Of a stretch of 22,667 nt of DNA, positions 12,423 to 21,557 are shown in pieces. Position 1 is the stretch's first letter. Every line of letters starts with the position of its first letter. The DNA is from a virus, in IMG/VR virus record IMGVR_UViG_3300030419_006921, positions 1 to 22,667 of that record, one strand, 5' to 3'. The position numbers and the translations under genes are program-made. Below the pieces are notes generated by a model. It searched no databases. It had not been told where the DNA came from and worked only from the letters and a program-made list of their open reading frames with translations.

Positions 12423-14536
12423 GAATAAACACACCATTAAATGATAACGATTATAGAGAATTAAAAAAAGAATCTAAAGAGGTATTGGGTGCTAGTGGAT
12501 ACTTGACTCCACCATTTGGTCAGTCAACTAATGATTATGTCGAAGTCCACCTGTTAGATACAGATGGAAACTTTTTAGAAAAATTTAATTCCGACCATAC
12601 TACTTTTGAGGATGATACAATCATTCTTAATATTGGTCAAGACCTAAGAGATAGAGATTATAATCGTGGGGAGTTTAGTGTAAGGTATAATTTTATAAGA
12701 AAAGTTGCGGGTGGTGAGGAAATAGTATTGACCAAAACTGTAAATGGTCAACCAAACATAATTCATAGTGGTAATCCTGAATTAACAGGTGTAGCGATGG
12801 GACAATTTTACACCGACAATGAAGGTAATGCCTTTGTTGGTGAAAATCCACCAGCTAATGGTCAAGATGCACAACCTCTTGATATCAAGGAGTGGAAGTT
12901 TAAGATTGATGAGATATCACCATCACGAACAGAAGTTAGAATAGTCCCACAATTAATCAATAATATAAATTATATAAAAGAATTTAGAGATTTAATCGAA
13001 CCAAAAAGATACACACCTGAAACTGCTTGGGATGAATATATTGATGGTTATACTGATTTAAAAAATGCTTGGACAACAATTAGAGATAATCCTAATAATG
13101 GTTTGTCAAAATGGTGGAGACCAAGATTACAATTTGAAGATAATGTTACCAAAAAATCTGATTTTGGAAAGTTACATTGGGACTTGTTTGGTCAAAATGA
13201 AACGAGTAGAAATTTACCAACCCAAGATGGTGGTGGTCAGATAAGTTGGACAGGACCTGATAGTTCAAGGTTAGAATTCAATGTAAGACGAGAAGTAGAG
13301 GATGAGGGTTTCAAAGATTATATGGTTGGTTCAACCATAACAATTAAAAAGGCTTATATAGTAGGTTATGAAACAAGACCTGATATTCAAGAAAATGAGG
13401 ATTACCAAGCTGAAGGTGGGATACCTGATTTATACATACAGGCTACTCGTGTAGGTGTTTCTAAACAATACAACTATTCAATGTATACAATGGATGGTGA
13501 GGTCTATGACCCGAACTCACAAGGTGTTCAATTTTATTGGGAGTTTGGTTGTGGTCATAAACAAGAAGCTTCACCTGAACCGAACGCATCACATAATTAT
13601 GATACTGAGGGTGCATATACACCAAGTGTATATGTGTTTACACCAAACTTTCAAAAAGAAATTACTGAGATTAGAACACCAAATGGTAGGGTATTAACTT
13701 CGGTTGAGACAACACCACCAGCTGATGCTCCACCATCTGTCGGTCAAAGTCAATTGGATGGTAAGATAATAAAATGGAATGGTAATGGTGGAGCTCCAAT
13801 TAAATCATTGACCAACGGAGATGCAGCAGGGTTGGGTTCGAGGTGGTACATACAAAACGGATACAGACGACATATCGTTTCTGCAGATGCTGTATTGTTA
13901 CTTAGAAATGCACTTGGACAGGTACCAGCAGTAGATGGTGAAGGAGACATAATTGATGACACCTACGATGGAAGTTGGTTACCAGCAGATGTACAATTAC
14001 CATCAACAACCATAAATCAATTTCCAGTCGGCCCAAATTATGATTTAAATAGTTTATCTTCAGGAATTTCTACGGCAGTTTCATTACCTACACCTGATAT
14101 GGGAGAACCACAATTCTTAGGTAACTTTACTGAACAAGAAGAGGAACAAGAAGAACAAACCGATGATAGTGATGATTCATCAGATGACTTAGATCCTGAT
14201 TTTAATAGTGATGGTACTTTCACAATTAAACTATTTAATAGTCCGATTATTAATCCAGAAGGATTGGCAGGTAGTTTTGTTAAATTTGGTAGTCCACAAT
14301 CGACTGAATACGAAAACACAAATGATGTGGAATTTCAACAGCAAAATTTTGTCACTCCTCAAAATATAAATATTAAGGCTAAGATGATGGGTAGTGTAAA
14401 TACCTTTATCGGTTTTTTTGATGATCCTGGTTTTCAACAACCATCATTTGACCCACAACCTGATAATGACCAAAATAAACAAGTATTCGTAAATGGTAAT
14501 AGAAATTTTTATGTCAAAGTTGAATCGGATATGTAA
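12419..14536 (+). CDS. Large baseplate/tail protein with PKD-like domain
   Basis: 705 residues. The N-terminal 200 contain GYLTPPFGQSTNDYVEVHLL, YNFIRKVAG and WKFKIDEISPSRTEVRIVPQ, a combination I associate with peripheral baseplate proteins of marine T4-type phages. About 360-420 reads as a PKD-type Ig module: VQFYWEFGCGHKQEASPEPN, then SHNYDTEGAYTPSVYVFTP. The canonical WDFGDG is altered to WEFGCG. A very acidic linker (about 572-597, EQEEEQEEQTDDSDDSSDDL) precedes a C-terminal beta region with FYVKVESDM at the end. PKD domains mediate protein-protein or glycan contact outside the cell. The start overlaps the upstream stop, and the stop overlaps the next ATG by one base. Likely a structural component linking baseplate and fibres. 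Confidence 0.65.
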   Translation: MRINTPLNDNDYRELKKESKEVLGASGYLTPPFGQSTNDYVEVHLLDTDGNFLEKFNSDHTTFEDDTIILNIGQDLRDRDYNRGEFSVRYNFIRKVAGGEEIVLTKTVNGQPNIIHSGNPELTGVAMGQFYTDNEGNAFVGENPPANGQDAQPLDIKEWKFKIDEISPSRTEVRIVPQLINNINYIKEFRDLIEPKRYTPETAWDEYIDGYTDLKNAWTTIRDNPNNGLSKWWRPRLQFEDNVTKKSDFGKLHWDLFGQNETSRNLPTQDGGGQISWTGPDSSRLEFNVRREVEDEGFKDYMVGSTITIKKAYIVGYETRPDIQENEDYQAEGGIPDLYIQATRVGVSKQYNYSMYTMDGEVYDPNSQGVQFYWEFGCGHKQEASPEPNASHNYDTEGAYTPSVYVFTPNFQKEITEIRTPNGRVLTSVETTPPADAPPSVGQSQLDGKIIKWNGNGGAPIKSLTNGDAAGLGSRWYIQNGYRRHIVSADAVLLLRNALGQVPAVDGEGDIIDDTYDGSWLPADVQLPSTTINQFPVGPNYDLNSLSSGISTAVSLPTPDMGEPQFLGNFTEQEEEQEEQTDDSDDSSDDLDPDFNSDGTFTIKLFNSPIINPEGLAGSFVKFGSPQSTEYENTNDVEFQQQNFVTPQNINIKAKMMGSVNTFIGFFDDPGFQQPSFDPQPDNDQNKQVFVNGNRNFYVKVESDM

Positions 14537-17500
14537 TGAAGAATAAACGAATTATATATTGGGGTGGTAACCACCAAACTGTAATCCCACGAATGGGTGC
14601 ATGTGGAGATGGTGTCGAACCATCAGGTGGAAGTGGTGGAGCTGGTGATGGTCAGAAGAAAACCAAAAAACCAAGAGACGGAGGAAAGTTTGATTTAGTA
14701 ATTGATGCCTTAGGTCAGTTAGGTGCAGAATTAGCAGATGCGGCAATAGGTACATTAGCAACCGCACTCATAGGTGACCCCGCGTTTGGAGTGACCTTTC
14801 AAAAAAATAGACCAAGTACGGATGAGAAGATATTAGACTTAGAAGCACAGCTCGGTGATTTAAATGCCGAACTGAATAATCCATCATCAAGAAGTGCAGC
14901 AAAACCAAGTTTATCTGAAGATGATTTACGAGATGCCATAAAGGGTATTGAAATAGATGTGGCAAGGTTACAAGAAAACCCACCCGATAGTGGATTGGAT
15001 GCTGTAGGACCTCTTCAACTAAATAGTGTTGATGATTTACCACAACCTGCCGATTTTGTAGGACAACAGGCTATAATCAATGGTCAGTTATATGTGTGGA
15101 AAGACCCACCAGGAGCTTGGATTAACTTTGGTAATCAAGAAACAAAATTCTCAACTGGTGACCAAGACCGACAAGTTCCTATTTATGAAAATTATGTTGC
15201 AACTATAACCGATGTTCATAATCAAGATTCAATCAGTACGGATAAGACTTGGAGTGATGGTGCAACTGAAGTCACACATATAGGTTCAACTCAAGTCAAC
15301 CTACAAACAAAATTTGACACTTGGTTTGTTGATACACCTGTGAGACAAGACTTATACACATATATGAAATATGGAGACACTGGTAATTCTTTAATCATCA
15401 ACCAAAGAGAAGACAGAGAAGCGTATGTTGATTATCCATATTCCATCAATTACAAATTATATGAACCTTTACCAGAAAATATATCAAAGGATGATTTAGT
15501 TTATATTTGTAAACAAATGTCTTCACCTATGTTGGAAAATGTTGAGTTGGTGGATTTTACAGATGAAGAAATAGAAGATGTTGTTTTAAGAAATCCTAAA
15601 TGGGATGCTGGTATACATACTGATGGAGCACTAAGTCAAAATGAATCAAATTATAAAACTTATAATGAGTTAGTAACATCCAATAAAACAATTCAAGAGA
15701 TTATTGAGGATAAAGTAATTAGTGGTAGTTTCAATGAAAGTATTGAGTTAGATGGTATAGACTATTCACAATTTGAAAACTTTGCAAAGTTTAGTTCAAC
15801 TGAAGATAGGTTAGTCAACTTCAAATACAAGTTAGATAAGATAGAACTTTTTACAAGTCAAAGTGACGCATTAAATGGTGTGGTAGGTCCTGAAGCTGCA
15901 ACATACACACAATCATTACAAGATAATGTCCGTGAGATAAAAAATAAATTTACAACTTTTGAAAAATATATGTATTTTGAATCATCAAGTTATTCAAGTG
16001 GTTCATTGGGTGAGTTTCATGATAATGCCTGGCCGAAGAAATCGGGTACTGGCACATCACTCGACCCATATGTTTTATATTCTGTAAGTGAATCATTTGC
16101 TGTTGATTGGTATAGTAATCAGATTATAAGTTGTTCTAATTACGATAGAGATAATCGTGATAGACTATTAGAAAATATACCAAATCACATAAAAGATGAT
16201 GAAAGAAATGACGCCTTCACAACATTCATCAATATGATTGGTGAACATTTTGATGGTGTTTGGTCATATATTAATCAAATTCCAGCTGTACATGACAGAA
16301 GAGATGGTTTAGATGTTGGATTGTCAAGAGACTTAATTTTTCAAGTAGGAAGGTCTTTTGGATTTTATTTAAATGATGGACAAGATTTAATAAGTTTACC
16401 AAATTATCTTATAGGAGCCGATGTGACAGGTTCAAGTTCAGAATATTCGGTTCAATCAGCAACACCTCAAAAGGATATCTCAAGAGAAATTTGGAAAAGA
16501 ATTTTAAACAACATGCCGTTCTTCCTAAAAACTCGTGGTACTATTAGGTCTGTAAAAGGTTTGATAAATTGTTATGGTATACCAAGTAGTATTTTAAGAG
16601 TAAGAGAATATGGAGGCCCTAATCCAAATAAAAATAAACCTTCATATCAAATCACAAGAAAGTTTACTAAGGCTGTAGAGTTTAAGGCTGGACAATATAT
16701 TCAAACTACTTGGGCAAACGATACCAATAGTGGAAGAAAACCTGATACGATTGAGATGAGATTTAGAGCTTCAAGTGGAAGTAATCAAACACTATTTCAA
16801 GCAGGTACAGATTTTGCTTTACGATTAAAGGACAATGGAAGTGCTGATAACTATGGTAATGTATCTTTTGTATTAGATGGTGGAGTAGATGATGATGTAG
16901 AAATTTTATCTGATTCATTACCAATATATGATGGTGAGTTTTACAATGTAATGTTGACAAGGATGAGTGCAAGTGTTCATAATAGTGGATTTCATCATAG
17001 TGGAAGTTCAATTGGACAATTGACCGCAGATACTACAACACAAAATATATTATACTCATTATATGTTGGTCGTTATGATTCAGGCCTATCAAGAACAATT
17101 TATAAATCCTTTACAAGTGCAAGTGTTTCATCATCCACACACAATAGTTCTTTTGTAGGAAATGAAACTGCATACATCGGTGGTAAAGATAGTAATGATT
17201 TTGGTAATCAACTTAGTGGTAGTATGATGGAGTTTCGTTATTGGAATACAGCACTTAATAGTGGTTCATTTGATAATCATATTCAAGCACCAAAAGCATT
17301 TGATGGTAATCATCCATCAGCATCTTATACTGATTTAGTATTGAGATATAGTTTTGATGATAATAAAAATCTTGATTCATCAACAAGTATTCGTGATACA
17401 AGTGCTGACCAAAGTTACACTGCAGAAGGAACTGCAAACGGATACTCAAGTGGTAATCGTCCACACTTTAGAAAAATTGTAGACCAACAAAAGGCAAAAG

Positions 17501-18585
17501 TTCCAAACTTAGGTCCCAATGTTCGTGTAGAAAATAAAGTAAGAATTGAAGATAGTAAATTACTTGGTAATTTGTCTGTGGATGAAAGGTCAGAATTAAG
17601 TGCTTATGATTTAGCACCATTAGATAGTAATAAACTCGGTGTTTATTTTAGTCCTACTGATGTAATAAACGAAGATATTATATTGAGTGTAGCAGATTTA
17701 GATTATGACCAATATATAGGTGACCCACGAGACAAGTATAAGAGAAGATACAGAAGACTTGATGATATAGCAACAACATATTGGCAAAAATATAATGCCC
17801 CTAATAACTTTTGGGATTATATGAGGTTGATAAGATTTTACGATACAAGTGTATTTGACCAAATAAGAAAAATGATTCCTGCTAAGGCAAGAGCTAATGT
17901 TGGATTATTGATAGAACCAAATTTATTAGAAAGAAGAAAGGAAATAGTAGGTGCACCACCTGATTTTGATGTTGTAAATGTAAGGGGTAATTTAGATGCA
18001 GGATTTGGTAGAGTTGTTAGTGGTTCTACACTACCATTGACTCAATCTATTGATGTAATGGCTCAGTTCTCACAGAGTGGTCAATACCTCACATATACTG
18101 GTTCCTTTTCCGCAGCACCTTCAGCATCTGGTGGTCAGTATTTGACTTTTACTTCTTCAATATCAGAAGATATATTTAGAACACCAGCCACCTACATACT
18201 TTCATCATCACTTAGTGGATGGGGTGGTGGAAAAGAAAAATATGGTGATTTCATCATCACTATTGGAGGACCTGAATATATATTTAGAGAAGTCCTACAA
18301 CCAAATATAAGTGGTTCAAGGATATCAGAACATAATTTTGAAAGAAGATTTTTCTATACCACACAGGCAAGTGCCTCTGTAGATAATTACTTTTCTTCAT
18401 CATTAGTCAGAAGTGACAAACAAAGTTTATATCAAGACAATCAAATGTTTAGATTAGTGTATCAAGGTTCACAGCAAACAAAGAAAACAACTTTAGATAA
18501 GTTAGATCCTGTGACCGTAGTACTAACTTCACCAACTACATTGGTAACAAAGGAAACTGGTGAATCTAAACTTGATGTATTATAA
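14536..18585 (+). CDS. Giant baseplate/tail-fibre protein with LamG-like domain
   Basis: 1349 residues, the largest gene here. The N-terminus has a Gly-rich stretch, a hydrophobic segment (ELADAAIGTLATALIG, about 64-79) and a coiled coil (ILDLEAQLGDLNAELN). About 183-200 has a tail-fibre style strand pair (GQLYVWKDPPGAWINFG). About 540-700 carries a block resembling tail protein I/gp7-type wedge connectors: DRLLENIPNHIKDDERND, IWKRILNNMPFFLKTRGT, SVKGLINCYGIPSSILRVRE. About 714-945 is a LamG/concanavalin-like jelly roll (VEFKAGQYIQTTW, DTIEMRFRASSGSNQTLFQA, AYIGGKDSNDFGNQLSGSMM, LRYSFDDN) of the glycan-binding kind. The C-terminus is Ser-rich with a helical stretch around KYKRRYRRLDDIATTYWQKY. 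Probably a wedge protein that also contacts the host surface. Confidence 0.65.
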   Translation: MKNKRIIYWGGNHQTVIPRMGACGDGVEPSGGSGGAGDGQKKTKKPRDGGKFDLVIDALGQLGAELADAAIGTLATALIGDPAFGVTFQKNRPSTDEKILDLEAQLGDLNAELNNPSSRSAAKPSLSEDDLRDAIKGIEIDVARLQENPPDSGLDAVGPLQLNSVDDLPQPADFVGQQAIINGQLYVWKDPPGAWINFGNQETKFSTGDQDRQVPIYENYVATITDVHNQDSISTDKTWSDGATEVTHIGSTQVNLQTKFDTWFVDTPVRQDLYTYMKYGDTGNSLIINQREDREAYVDYPYSINYKLYEPLPENISKDDLVYICKQMSSPMLENVELVDFTDEEIEDVVLRNPKWDAGIHTDGALSQNESNYKTYNELVTSNKTIQEIIEDKVISGSFNESIELDGIDYSQFENFAKFSSTEDRLVNFKYKLDKIELFTSQSDALNGVVGPEAATYTQSLQDNVREIKNKFTTFEKYMYFESSSYSSGSLGEFHDNAWPKKSGTGTSLDPYVLYSVSESFAVDWYSNQIISCSNYDRDNRDRLLENIPNHIKDDERNDAFTTFINMIGEHFDGVWSYINQIPAVHDRRDGLDVGLSRDLIFQVGRSFGFYLNDGQDLISLPNYLIGADVTGSSSEYSVQSATPQKDISREIWKRILNNMPFFLKTRGTIRSVKGLINCYGIPSSILRVREYGGPNPNKNKPSYQITRKFTKAVEFKAGQYIQTTWANDTNSGRKPDTIEMRFRASSGSNQTLFQAGTDFALRLKDNGSADNYGNVSFVLDGGVDDDVEILSDSLPIYDGEFYNVMLTRMSASVHNSGFHHSGSSIGQLTADTTTQNILYSLYVGRYDSGLSRTIYKSFTSASVSSSTHNSSFVGNETAYIGGKDSNDFGNQLSGSMMEFRYWNTALNSGSFDNHIQAPKAFDGNHPSASYTDLVLRYSFDDNKNLDSSTSIRDTSADQSYTAEGTANGYSSGNRPHFRKIVDQQKAKVPNLGPNVRVENKVRIEDSKLLGNLSVDERSELSAYDLAPLDSNKLGVYFSPTDVINEDIILSVADLDYDQYIGDPRDKYKRRYRRLDDIATTYWQKYNAPNNFWDYMRLIRFYDTSVFDQIRKMIPAKARANVGLLIEPNLLERRKEIVGAPPDFDVVNVRGNLDAGFGRVVSGSTLPLTQSIDVMAQFSQSGQYLTYTGSFSAAPSASGGQYLTFTSSISEDIFRTPATYILSSSLSGWGGGKEKYGDFIITIGGPEYIFREVLQPNISGSRISEHNFERRFFYTTQASASVDNYFSSSLVRSDKQSLYQDNQMFRLVYQGSQQTKKTTLDKLDPVTVVLTSPTTLVTKETGESKLDVL

Positions 18586-18595
18586 TGAAAAATTT

Positions 18596-18653
18596 AGTTT
18601 GATTATATTTATAGATAAGAAGTTTTAATCTTATTATAATATAAATCCAAACT
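18596..18653. promoter_or_regulatory. Imperfect inverted repeat with opposed late-promoter motifs
   Basis: AGTTTG (18596-18601) pairs with CAAACT (18648-18653), and ATAAGA (18615-18620) with TCTTAT (18629-18634), with partly matching AT-rich arms between. One arm contains TATTTATA at 18606-18613, an exact TATAAATA on the minus strand. The other contains TATAAATC at 18640-18647 on the plus strand. It fills the 94-base gap after the giant tail gene. It may be a hairpin, a promoter pair or both. Confidence 0.4.
18640..18647 (+). promoter_or_regulatory. Near-consensus late promoter (TATAAATC)
   Basis: One mismatch from TATAAATA, ending 32 bases before the ATG at 18680 in one of the few gaps inside the tail operon. 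A start near 18653 would leave the AAAGGAG site of the next gene intact. Plausible internal late promoter for the three fibre-type genes. Confidence 0.4.
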
Positions 18654-18679
18654 ACTCAAGTCCTAAAGGAGATACAATT

Positions 18680-19348
18680 ATGGGATTTTTAAATAATACC
18701 ACAATCACGGTTGATGCGATACTTACGAAAAGAGGTCGTGAGTTATTAGCTCGTGGAAACAATGAATTTCAAGTCACGAAATTCGCATTAGCAGACGATG
18801 AGGTCGACTATCGTTTGTGGGATACCTCACATCCCAACGGAACAAATTTTTATGGAGCGGTAATCGAGAACATGCCCCTATTGGAACCTGTACCTGATGA
18901 AACACAAGCATTAAAGTACAAGTTGATTTCACTTCCAAAGGAAACATCTCGTCTACCAATCTTAGATATTGCCGTTCCATCACTTACATTTCAACAAGGT
19001 GGTGGTAATGGTGATTTACTAAGTCCTGGCACATTGAACTCAACAGATGCAGATTTAGGATACACATTTTTAGTTCATGATACAGCTGTAGCAAGACTAC
19101 AGATTGGACAATCAGCACCAGGACAGACAGCACCATTGGTACCTGTCAATTTGAGTAGTGAAGAAATAACAAACTCACAAAGTGTAGTTGGTTTAACTGC
19201 AAGAGTAATACCACAAACATTTACCACACCAAACCAAAAGAAAACACAAATTACTGTGGTGGGTAATCAGACTGGAGCGACACAGACAATAACCGTTACT
19301 GTTAATAAAACAGTACTTGGAAGTCCAGCATCGCCAGTCTCGTCTTAA
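18680..19348 (+). CDS. Tail/fibre structural protein
   Basis: 222 residues. The conserved-looking N-terminus GFLNNTTITVDAILTKRGRE, with LARGNNEFQVTKFALADDEV and DYRLWD directly after, has the 'T..G...LA.....F.I.KFALGDDE' pattern of phage tail-fibre and baseplate-edge proteins. The middle has strands PILDIAVPSLTF. The C-terminal 80 residues read as an Ig-like sandwich (VVGLTARVIPQTF, KTQITVVGNQTGATQTITVT). It is followed 17 bases later by another structural gene and preceded by AAAGGAG. No enzymatic motif. Likely a head-on neighbour of the two following paralogous proteins in the same substructure. Exact role unknown. Confidence 0.6.
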   Translation: MGFLNNTTITVDAILTKRGRELLARGNNEFQVTKFALADDEVDYRLWDTSHPNGTNFYGAVIENMPLLEPVPDETQALKYKLISLPKETSRLPILDIAVPSLTFQQGGGNGDLLSPGTLNSTDADLGYTFLVHDTAVARLQIGQSAPGQTAPLVPVNLSSEEITNSQSVVGLTARVIPQTFTTPNQKKTQITVVGNQTGATQTITVTVNKTVLGSPASPVSS

Positions 19349-19365
19349 CATTTAGGAGTTAGAAA

Positions 19366-20403
19366 ATGGCATTAGCAGGAGCATATAAATTATTTGACCA
19401 AGAGAATGATGTAGTCAAAAATATCAAGGCCACGATATCAAGTGGAATATGGAGTGGTGGAACTGGTACTCTAACTACATTCTTCTCACAATCAGCAAAC
19501 AGCTCTTCAGCTGGTAAGTATTACTATGATGTGTACAAAACAAACCCATCAACAGATACCGAAGCTGAAGTTCAATTTAGTATTGGATATGGACACTTAG
19601 AAGGGAGTGGTTCGTTAGGAACCGTAGGGGGTTCATCAGGAAATAGAGCTTCTGCAGCAATACACGCACAACTTGTGAATTTATTATTACCACCTAATAA
19701 GGATAGATTTACATACGCTGGTTCAGTAACATCAAAACACTTTTTTGTTGTATCACTAAAAAGGTCTCGTATGAGAGAAAAGATGGATCCAGGTAATTGG
19801 GAACTTCGTATTAGTGGTAGTAATAAAAATGTTGGTGAAAATATAAGATTAATAGACGATAGTAATTCTACAACTGATCCAGATGCTGGAATAGGTGGTA
19901 GAGTATTTAATGTTGTTAGTGGTTCTATTACAAGTGGTACTACATCAATAGAGACAGCAGCGTCTTCTAATCCGGGTGGTGGTTTTGGTTTGTTCTATCC
20001 TGATTTAGGTATTATATTACTTAACGCAGATATTGTAAACGCATCAGCCTCTATAAGTGTAAACACAACCTCTGATACTGATGGTGGTAATGTTCCACAA
20101 TTCTTTAATAGTATTAAAGGTGGGAGTTACTTTCAAGCTAGACGAGAAGAAAAACTTTCATCAACTCATTACTTTGTAAGAGCTGGAAATAAAGAATTTA
20201 ATTTTTCTAATAATCCAACCTTCTTCACAGCATCTACTGGTGATTTTACACAACCTACTTTCTTCAAAGACCCAAAAGTATACATAACAACCGTAGGTCT
20301 TTTTAATGATAGTAACGAACTATTAGCAGTTGCAAAGTTAAGTCAACCTGTATTGAAATCTTATTCTCGTGAGGCATTAATCAAAGTCAAACTTGACTTC
20401 TAA
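19366..20403 (+). CDS. Tail/fibre structural protein, paralogue A
   Basis: 345 residues, Ser/Gly-rich and beta-rich. The N-terminal region GAYKLFDQENDVVKNIKATI is followed by a sensor-like segment AEVQFSIGYGHLEGSGS. The centre has NWELRISGSNKNVGENIRLI then DDSN, and FGLFYPDLGIILLNADIVNA. The C-terminus carries VYITTVGLFNDSNELLAVAK (residues 305-324) then LSQPVLK, and ends in KVKLDF. The next gene's product has the same end pattern and a similar central order, so the two look like old tandem duplicates. Family is phage structural. Good AGGAG upstream, and a gap of only 16 bases to the next gene. Function unknown; part of the fibre or baseplate edge. Confidence 0.6.
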   Translation: MALAGAYKLFDQENDVVKNIKATISSGIWSGGTGTLTTFFSQSANSSSAGKYYYDVYKTNPSTDTEAEVQFSIGYGHLEGSGSLGTVGGSSGNRASAAIHAQLVNLLLPPNKDRFTYAGSVTSKHFFVVSLKRSRMREKMDPGNWELRISGSNKNVGENIRLIDDSNSTTDPDAGIGGRVFNVVSGSITSGTTSIETAASSNPGGGFGLFYPDLGIILLNADIVNASASISVNTTSDTDGGNVPQFFNSIKGGSYFQARREEKLSSTHYFVRAGNKEFNFSNNPTFFTASTGDFTQPTFFKDPKVYITTVGLFNDSNELLAVAKLSQPVLKSYSREALIKVKLDF

Positions 20404-20419
20404 AACATAGGGGAGTGGA

Positions 20420-21505
20420 ATGATTTTAAGAGATGTCCACCCACAAGATGTTTCTATAGAGCCCTTCAAAACTTATAAGAGATTCACCTTCACTAATACT
20501 GATAGTGGAAGTGGGGTATTCGCTCTAAAGGCATGTAGTGGTAGTTTTAGGGGTTTTGATTCAGGTTCAGCTCTTTCCCAAAGTATTGGTTCATTCAATC
20601 AGATGTCTCGAAGTATGGCATTACCAAAATCTACTTGGTATAGTGGTGGAACATTCTATAATCTACCAACATATTATATGTTGAATCACAAGTTCTACGA
20701 AAGATTTAGTAATCGTCCAAAATTTCTCAATCATACAAATCAGGTTCAACCTTTTTTATCGTATGGTAATTCAAATACAAATGTCAGTTTCAGAGAATTA
20801 CATAGTTCAGCTTCAGTAATTACGGTTCCTCAACAATTAATAGGAGAGGGAATTAAACCAAAAAGTGTCCGTGTATTGGACAATATAAGTGATGTAACTA
20901 CTGATATAAGGGACGATGGTGATGGTAATTTATTTGATTTTGCATATTCACAAAGTTATGCAGCGTTTAAATCGAGTTCATTTACTAATACACCAACAAG
21001 TGATGTCAGTTCAAGTTATGTATTAGGAAATGTTTTTTACAAACAAGGTCTGATTGTCATGACAAGTACTGGTTCTAAATATTTAAATGCATTTACTGGT
21101 ACGGATAGTGATGGATACACTTTGAATTATCAATCTACTCATACAATTTATCAACATGAGTACATGGTAACCTCACAAGCTGGTCAACATAATGCTACAA
21201 GTAATGTAAGTGCAACTTTTGATAGGAGTGGTAGTTTTCAATTAGGTAAAGGTACAAATCCCGATTCAATTTTCCCACCAAGTGATAATCCACTTGATGG
21301 TACTGGTAGTGGTTCTTATAACGAAACCTATGAAGGAACACAATTTTATGAAAATTTTGTGACCCATAGTGAGTTTAGACCTTACATCACCACAATAGGT
21401 TTATACAATGATGCTGGTGAGTTATTGGTTGTTGGTAGAACTGCAAAACCAATCAAAAATGATGATAAAACAGCTATGAGTTTTGTTGTCCGATTCGATG
21501 TTTAA
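20420..21505 (+). CDS. Tail/fibre structural protein, paralogue B
   Basis: 361 residues. The N-terminal part is fibre-like (TNTDSGSGVFALKACSGSF, TWYSGGTFYNLPTYYMLNHK). The middle contains SASVITVPQQLIGEGIKPKS then VRVLDN, IRDDGDGNLFDFAYS and VLGNVFYKQGLIVMTSTGS. This order of a 'GE.IKP.S' strand, a 'DDGDGNL' turn and a 'GN.FY..GLIV.T' strand parallels the previous gene's product. The C-terminus RPYITTIGLYNDAGELLVVG then RTAKPIK (residues about 321-347), ending VVRFDV, matches it more closely. Likely a related subunit in the same trimer or ring. GGGGAG lies ahead of the ATG. No catalytic motif. Confidence 0.6.
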   Translation: MILRDVHPQDVSIEPFKTYKRFTFTNTDSGSGVFALKACSGSFRGFDSGSALSQSIGSFNQMSRSMALPKSTWYSGGTFYNLPTYYMLNHKFYERFSNRPKFLNHTNQVQPFLSYGNSNTNVSFRELHSSASVITVPQQLIGEGIKPKSVRVLDNISDVTTDIRDDGDGNLFDFAYSQSYAAFKSSSFTNTPTSDVSSSYVLGNVFYKQGLIVMTSTGSKYLNAFTGTDSDGYTLNYQSTHTIYQHEYMVTSQAGQHNATSNVSATFDRSGSFQLGKGTNPDSIFPPSDNPLDGTGSGSYNETYEGTQFYENFVTHSEFRPYITTIGLYNDAGELLVVGRTAKPIKNDDKTAMSFVVRFDV

Positions 21506-21557
21506 TTATTTAATTCTATATTTATTAGTGTAATTTATCGCTTAATAGGAGAAACAG

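Noticed and set aside
18595-18653. Intrinsic terminator after the giant tail gene
   Set aside because: The stem is imperfect, AT-rich and not followed by a T-run. Kept as a possible promoter/repeat element instead.
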